From contig NZ_LKEV01000001.1 in assembly GCF_001412085.1 (NCBI RefSeq), positions 558,001-622,000 on the forward strand: a DNA stretch of 64,000 nt. The letters are read 5' to 3'. This document shows, piece by piece, positions 61,219-64,000 of this stretch (positions are counted from its first letter, which is position 1; the number at the start of each line of letters is the position of its first letter). This DNA is from Corynebacterium lowii (lineage in GTDB: Bacteria > Actinomycetota > Actinomycetes > Mycobacteriales > Mycobacteriaceae). The notes beneath the pieces were generated by a model, which had not been told where the DNA came from, ran no database searches, and saw only the letters and a list, made by a program, of their open reading frames with translations. The position numbers and the translations under genes are program-made.

Positions 61219-64000
61219 ATGACCGAAGCATCGCTATACCCCCCAGCCCCCGAGGTTCGGCTCACCGCCCGGCGGCGCACTGAGGGGGAACGCCGGTGGG
61301 AAGAAATACCGGGGGGCCTGCCGCAGCGGGGGCGCTGGCGAGTGACGGGACCGGCGGGGGCGGGGGTGAGTTCCTTCCTCGTGGATACCGCCGTACAGGC
61401 CATCGCTCACGGCGCGGACCCCTCGGGTGTGCTCATCGTCACCGCCTCCAAGGACGCCGCGGGCAGGCTTCGCCGGGAGCTGACCGAGCGTCTTTTGGCG
61501 GGCCAGGGCCGCTACGCCGCCGAGGAACCCGCGGTGCGCTCCATTCACTCTTTGGCCTTTGCCCTGTTGCGACACGTCAGCGAGGAGAAGATTCGCCTCA
61601 TCACCGGCGCGGAGCAGGACGCGGTGATACGAGAATTACTGGCGGGCCATGCCGAGGAAGGCCGTGGCCCCTGGCCTGCGGATTATGTTCCAGCCTTGGA
61701 ACTGGTGGGCTTTGCCCGCCAATTGCGCGATTTCCTGTTGCGAGCCGCCGAGCGGGGAGTGGGGGCGGCGTCGCTAGAAGAGCTGGGGCAGCGCTATGGA
61801 AAGCCTGCTTGGGAGGCGGCGGGAACCTTCCTGCGGGAATACGAGCAAACAATGGCTCTGAGCGAGGCACATTCCTATAGCGCCTCGGAATTGGTGAACG
61901 TGGCTTTGCGGGCGCTGCGCGCCGAGCCCTCCATACTCGATGGCCTCTGGCACACGGTGCTGGTGGACGACGCCCAGCACCTCGATCCGCTCTCCGGGGA
62001 ACTGCTTTCCCTCCTGCTTGATCGCGCACGCCTCGCCGTGGTGGGCGGCGACTCTGCACAGTCCATCTTCCGTTTCCGGGGGGCCTCGCCGGATTTCTTA
62101 CGCAACCTGCCGGTGGAACACGAGGTGCACCTGCCGGAATCGCGCCGTAAGCCCGCCAAGGTCATCCACGTTGCGTCCTCGGCGGTGGCGGAGCAGGCCT
62201 TTTATACCAATGCGTTGCGCCGCGCCCACCTCATTGACGGGGTGCCGTGGAGCGAGATCGCGGTGATCGTGCGCTCCTCGGGGCACATTGACCCCGTGCG
62301 CCGCGTGCTCCTAAGCGCCGGTATCCCCGTGCACATCGAGGCCACGGATATGGTGCTGGCCCAGCAGCCCGTGGTGGCGGGCATGATTCTGGGAATCAAG
62401 GCGCTGCGCCAACCGCTCGACGCCACAGAGCTTGAGGACCTATTGCTCGGCCCGGTGGGCGGTGCGGACCCGGTGACCCTGCGCCGCCTGCTGCGCGGCC
62501 TGCGCCGCTGGGAGATGTCCACCCGAGCGATGGTCACGCTGCGCCGCCTTATCGACCCCGCTATTCCCCACGATGAGGAGACCGAGGAGGGGTTGCGCGA
62601 GGTACTCACGGAGCGCGAATGGGACATTCTCACCCGCATGCGCGAAGTACTCGGCGCGGCCTCCGTGGCGCGCAATGATGGCGGCTCCGTGGAGGAGGTG
62701 CTCTGGGAATTGTGGCAGGCCACGGGCCTTTCGGAACGCCTCTCCGCGGCAGCACTGCGTGGCGGTGCGGCGGGCTCCCAGGCGGATCGTGACCTGGACG
62801 CTATGATGGCGCTTTTCGACGCCGCCGGTGACTACGTGGAGCGCCGCCCCAATGCCAGCGTGGACGCCTTCATCGAGCACATCGAGCAGCAGGAATTGCC
62901 CACGGGCGTGCGCGATCGTCGCGCGGCGGCCCCCGAGGCCGTCACGGTGCTCACCGCTCATGGTGCGGCGGGCCGCCAGTGGCGCGCGGTATTGATGGTG
63001 GGGGTACAAGATGATGCCTGGCCCGCTCTGGGGGAGACGGGCACGCTCTTTGAACAAGAGGAGTTCCTAGACCTGGTGGACGTGGGCATTGACCCCGAGG
63101 TGATTATCGGCCGCACCAAGGAGAAGATGGAAGAAGAGCGCCGTCTTTTTCACGTGGCGGCCAGCCGGGCCACCGAGTATCTGGCGATCACCGCCGTGGA
63201 GGAAGAGGACGAAGAGGTCAAGGAGCCCTCGCGTTTCCTCGAAGAGGTAGAAGGTGCTCAGCGCGTGGAGGCCGCTTCTAGCGAGGTGGCGAGCACGGAG
63301 GCGGAGGGGAGCGAAGCTCCGCGCTTTGCCGTGCTCTCCGTACCCGCAGCGGTAGCGGAACTGCGCCGCGCGGTGTGTGCCGAGGAGACCTCGGAGGCGG
63401 TGCGCCGCCAGGCGGCCCGGCAGTTGGCCCGATTGGCCGAGGCCGGGGTGCCCGGAGCGCACCCGGAGCAGTGGTGGGCGGCCAGGGAGGCCTCCACGCA
63501 GGAGACCCTGGTGGTGCCGGGTAGGGTGCGCGTTTCCCCCTCTCGTATTGAGGCGCTAGAAGCCTGTCCGCTGCGGGCGGTGGGGGAACGTTACCTCTCC
63601 ACCGAGGACGCCCCGCATCTGCTCAAAGGCTCGCTCGTGCATGCCTATGCCGAGGCCCTGGCCAGGGGGGTGGAGGCCGATAAAGCCAAGGAGATCGTCA
63701 CCCAGGCCTGGCTGGGTTCCCAGGATGGCCCGCAGTGGCGTGAGGAGCAGGTCAAAGAAGAGTGGGAGCGGCTGCTCACACGCACCTGCTCCTGGATTGA
63801 GGCACGCGGTGTGGCCGTGGGTGTGGAGATGAATGTGGCGGTGCCCATCGGGGAATCGGTGGAGATCGTCGGGCGCATGGACCGCTTGGACAAGGACGCC
63901 GCGGGAGACCACTACATCGTGGACCTTAAAACGGGAGCCTCTGTCCTTCCTCAGGCCAAGGCGGAAGAGAACATGCAGCTGCGGGCCTATCAATTGGCCC
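61219..64000 (+). CDS. adnA: AdnA-like helicase-nuclease subunit (C-terminus cut by window edge)
   Basis: The first 927 residues of a UvrD-like helicase with C-terminal PD-(D/E)XK nuclease, as in AdnA of mycobacteria, which pairs with AdnB to resect double-strand breaks. Motif I reads VTGPAGAGVSSFLV with Val50 where Walker A needs Lys. Motif II is VLVDDAQHLDP, III VVGGDSAQSIFRFRGA, V TVLTAHGAAGRQWRAV, VI EERRLFHVAASRA. The nuclease part has GRMDRLDK and YIVDLKTGA with Asp and Lys intact, and EALEACPLRA supplies the first iron-sulfur Cys. ATG 61219 starts 3 bases after the TIGR02569 stop. adnB is expected beyond the edge. Confidence 0.88.
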   Translation, partial: MTEASLYPPAPEVRLTARRRTEGERRWEEIPGGLPQRGRWRVTGPAGAGVSSFLVDTAVQAIAHGADPSGVLIVTASKDAAGRLRRELTERLLAGQGRYAAEEPAVRSIHSLAFALLRHVSEEKIRLITGAEQDAVIRELLAGHAEEGRGPWPADYVPALELVGFARQLRDFLLRAAERGVGAASLEELGQRYGKPAWEAAGTFLREYEQTMALSEAHSYSASELVNVALRALRAEPSILDGLWHTVLVDDAQHLDPLSGELLSLLLDRARLAVVGGDSAQSIFRFRGASPDFLRNLPVEHEVHLPESRRKPAKVIHVASSAVAEQAFYTNALRRAHLIDGVPWSEIAVIVRSSGHIDPVRRVLLSAGIPVHIEATDMVLAQQPVVAGMILGIKALRQPLDATELEDLLLGPVGGADPVTLRRLLRGLRRWEMSTRAMVTLRRLIDPAIPHDEETEEGLREVLTEREWDILTRMREVLGAASVARNDGGSVEEVLWELWQATGLSERLSAAALRGGAAGSQADRDLDAMMALFDAAGDYVERRPNASVDAFIEHIEQQELPTGVRDRRAAAPEAVTVLTAHGAAGRQWRAVLMVGVQDDAWPALGETGTLFEQEEFLDLVDVGIDPEVIIGRTKEKMEEERRLFHVAASRATEYLAITAVEEEDEEVKEPSRFLEEVEGAQRVEAASSEVASTEAEGSEAPRFAVLSVPAAVAELRRAVCAEETSEAVRRQAARQLARLAEAGVPGAHPEQWWAAREASTQETLVVPGRVRVSPSRIEALEACPLRAVGERYLSTEDAPHLLKGSLVHAYAEALARGVEADKAKEIVTQAWLGSQDGPQWREEQVKEEWERLLTRTCSWIEARGVAVGVEMNVAVPIGESVEIVGRMDRLDKDAAGDHYIVDLKTGASVLPQAKAEENMQLRAYQLA

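Noticed and set aside
1..64000. CRISPR arrays, tRNA or rRNA genes, insertion sequences, integrases, att-site repeats
   Set aside because: No regularly spaced repeats, cloverleaf sequences, transposase or integrase motifs were found while reading both strands.

Overview
The window is chromosomal DNA from a high-GC actinomycete, and gene content and order point to the genus Corynebacterium. The runs upp ... lpdA-pyc, accBC-thtR, maf-accE-accD-birA, purK-purE, rmlD-wbbL-rmlA2-whcD-pmmA-manA, sahH-tmk-mtrA-mtrB-lpqB-comF-hpf-secA and rsgA-aroA / sigH-rshA / whcE / rhlE / adnA follow, from memory, the C. glutamicum chromosome. It is not C. glutamicum itself. The pmmB and accD1 (dtsR1) genes expected at these positions are absent, and only one carboxyltransferase gene lies next to birA. 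This could fit a lipophilic, fatty-acid-requiring species, but that is inference.

Layout. 0-9 kb: an NlpC/P60 hydrolase pair, upp, an XRE regulator, an M20 amidohydrolase, a one-cysteine flavoprotein (lpdA) and pyruvate carboxylase. 9.0-11.45 kb: a small accessory island, visibly less GC-rich, with two toxin-antitoxin modules back to back, hipBA (+) and hicAB (-). Both toxin genes look damaged or altered: hipA changes frame at base 9643-9644, and hicA has two stop codons just after its only ATG. 11.5-20.7 kb: accBC, a rhodanese, an ATP-grasp protein, DUF3151, an acyltransferase-like membrane protein, maf, accE, accD and birA. With pyc, this puts three biotin-dependent enzyme genes and the biotin ligase within about 15 kb. 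20.7-28 kb: a membrane protein, a heterodimeric ABC exporter, purK, purE, a YdcF-like protein and an AMP-binding-like protein. 28-38.5 kb: cell-envelope genes, comprising an LCP ligase, rmlD, wbbL, a nucleotidyltransferase, the WhiB2-type regulator, phosphomannomutase, a TobH-like protein and manA. 38.5-51 kb: sahH, tmk, the MtrAB-LpqB signalling system, comF, hpf and secA. 51-64 kb: HAD protein, DUF6912, rsgA, aroA, sigH and its anti-sigma factor, ribosomal protein bL37, WhiB1-type whcE, a beta-propeller protein, a DEAD-box helicase, DUF3107, DUF3152, a TIGR02569 protein and the first 2.8 kb of an adnA-like helicase-nuclease.

How the parts work together. Pyruvate carboxylase supplies oxaloacetate. 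AccBC, AccD and AccE form an acyl-CoA carboxylase feeding lipid and mycolate synthesis, and BirA attaches their biotin. The mannose and rhamnose genes feed arabinogalactan and lipoglycan synthesis, and the LCP protein attaches envelope polymers. MtrAB-LpqB controls cell-wall remodelling. SigH-RshA-WhcE is the disulfide/heat stress circuit, and a SigH-type promoter is visible upstream of whcE.

The least ordinary signals are: (1) the split hipA, which resembles the HipS/HipT division; (2) hicA with early stops inside overlapping hairpins; (3) an AccD whose carboxyltransferase glycine motifs are eroded; (4) a rhodanese with Ser at the catalytic Cys; (5) an anti-sigma factor without the canonical zinc His; (6) an AdnA-like protein with Val at the Walker A Lys but an intact nuclease motif; (7) a set of -10 hexamers ending 6-7 nt before start codons, implying leaderless mRNAs, one of which precedes a 10-codon upstream ORF. 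I found no CRISPR array, tRNA, rRNA or insertion sequence.
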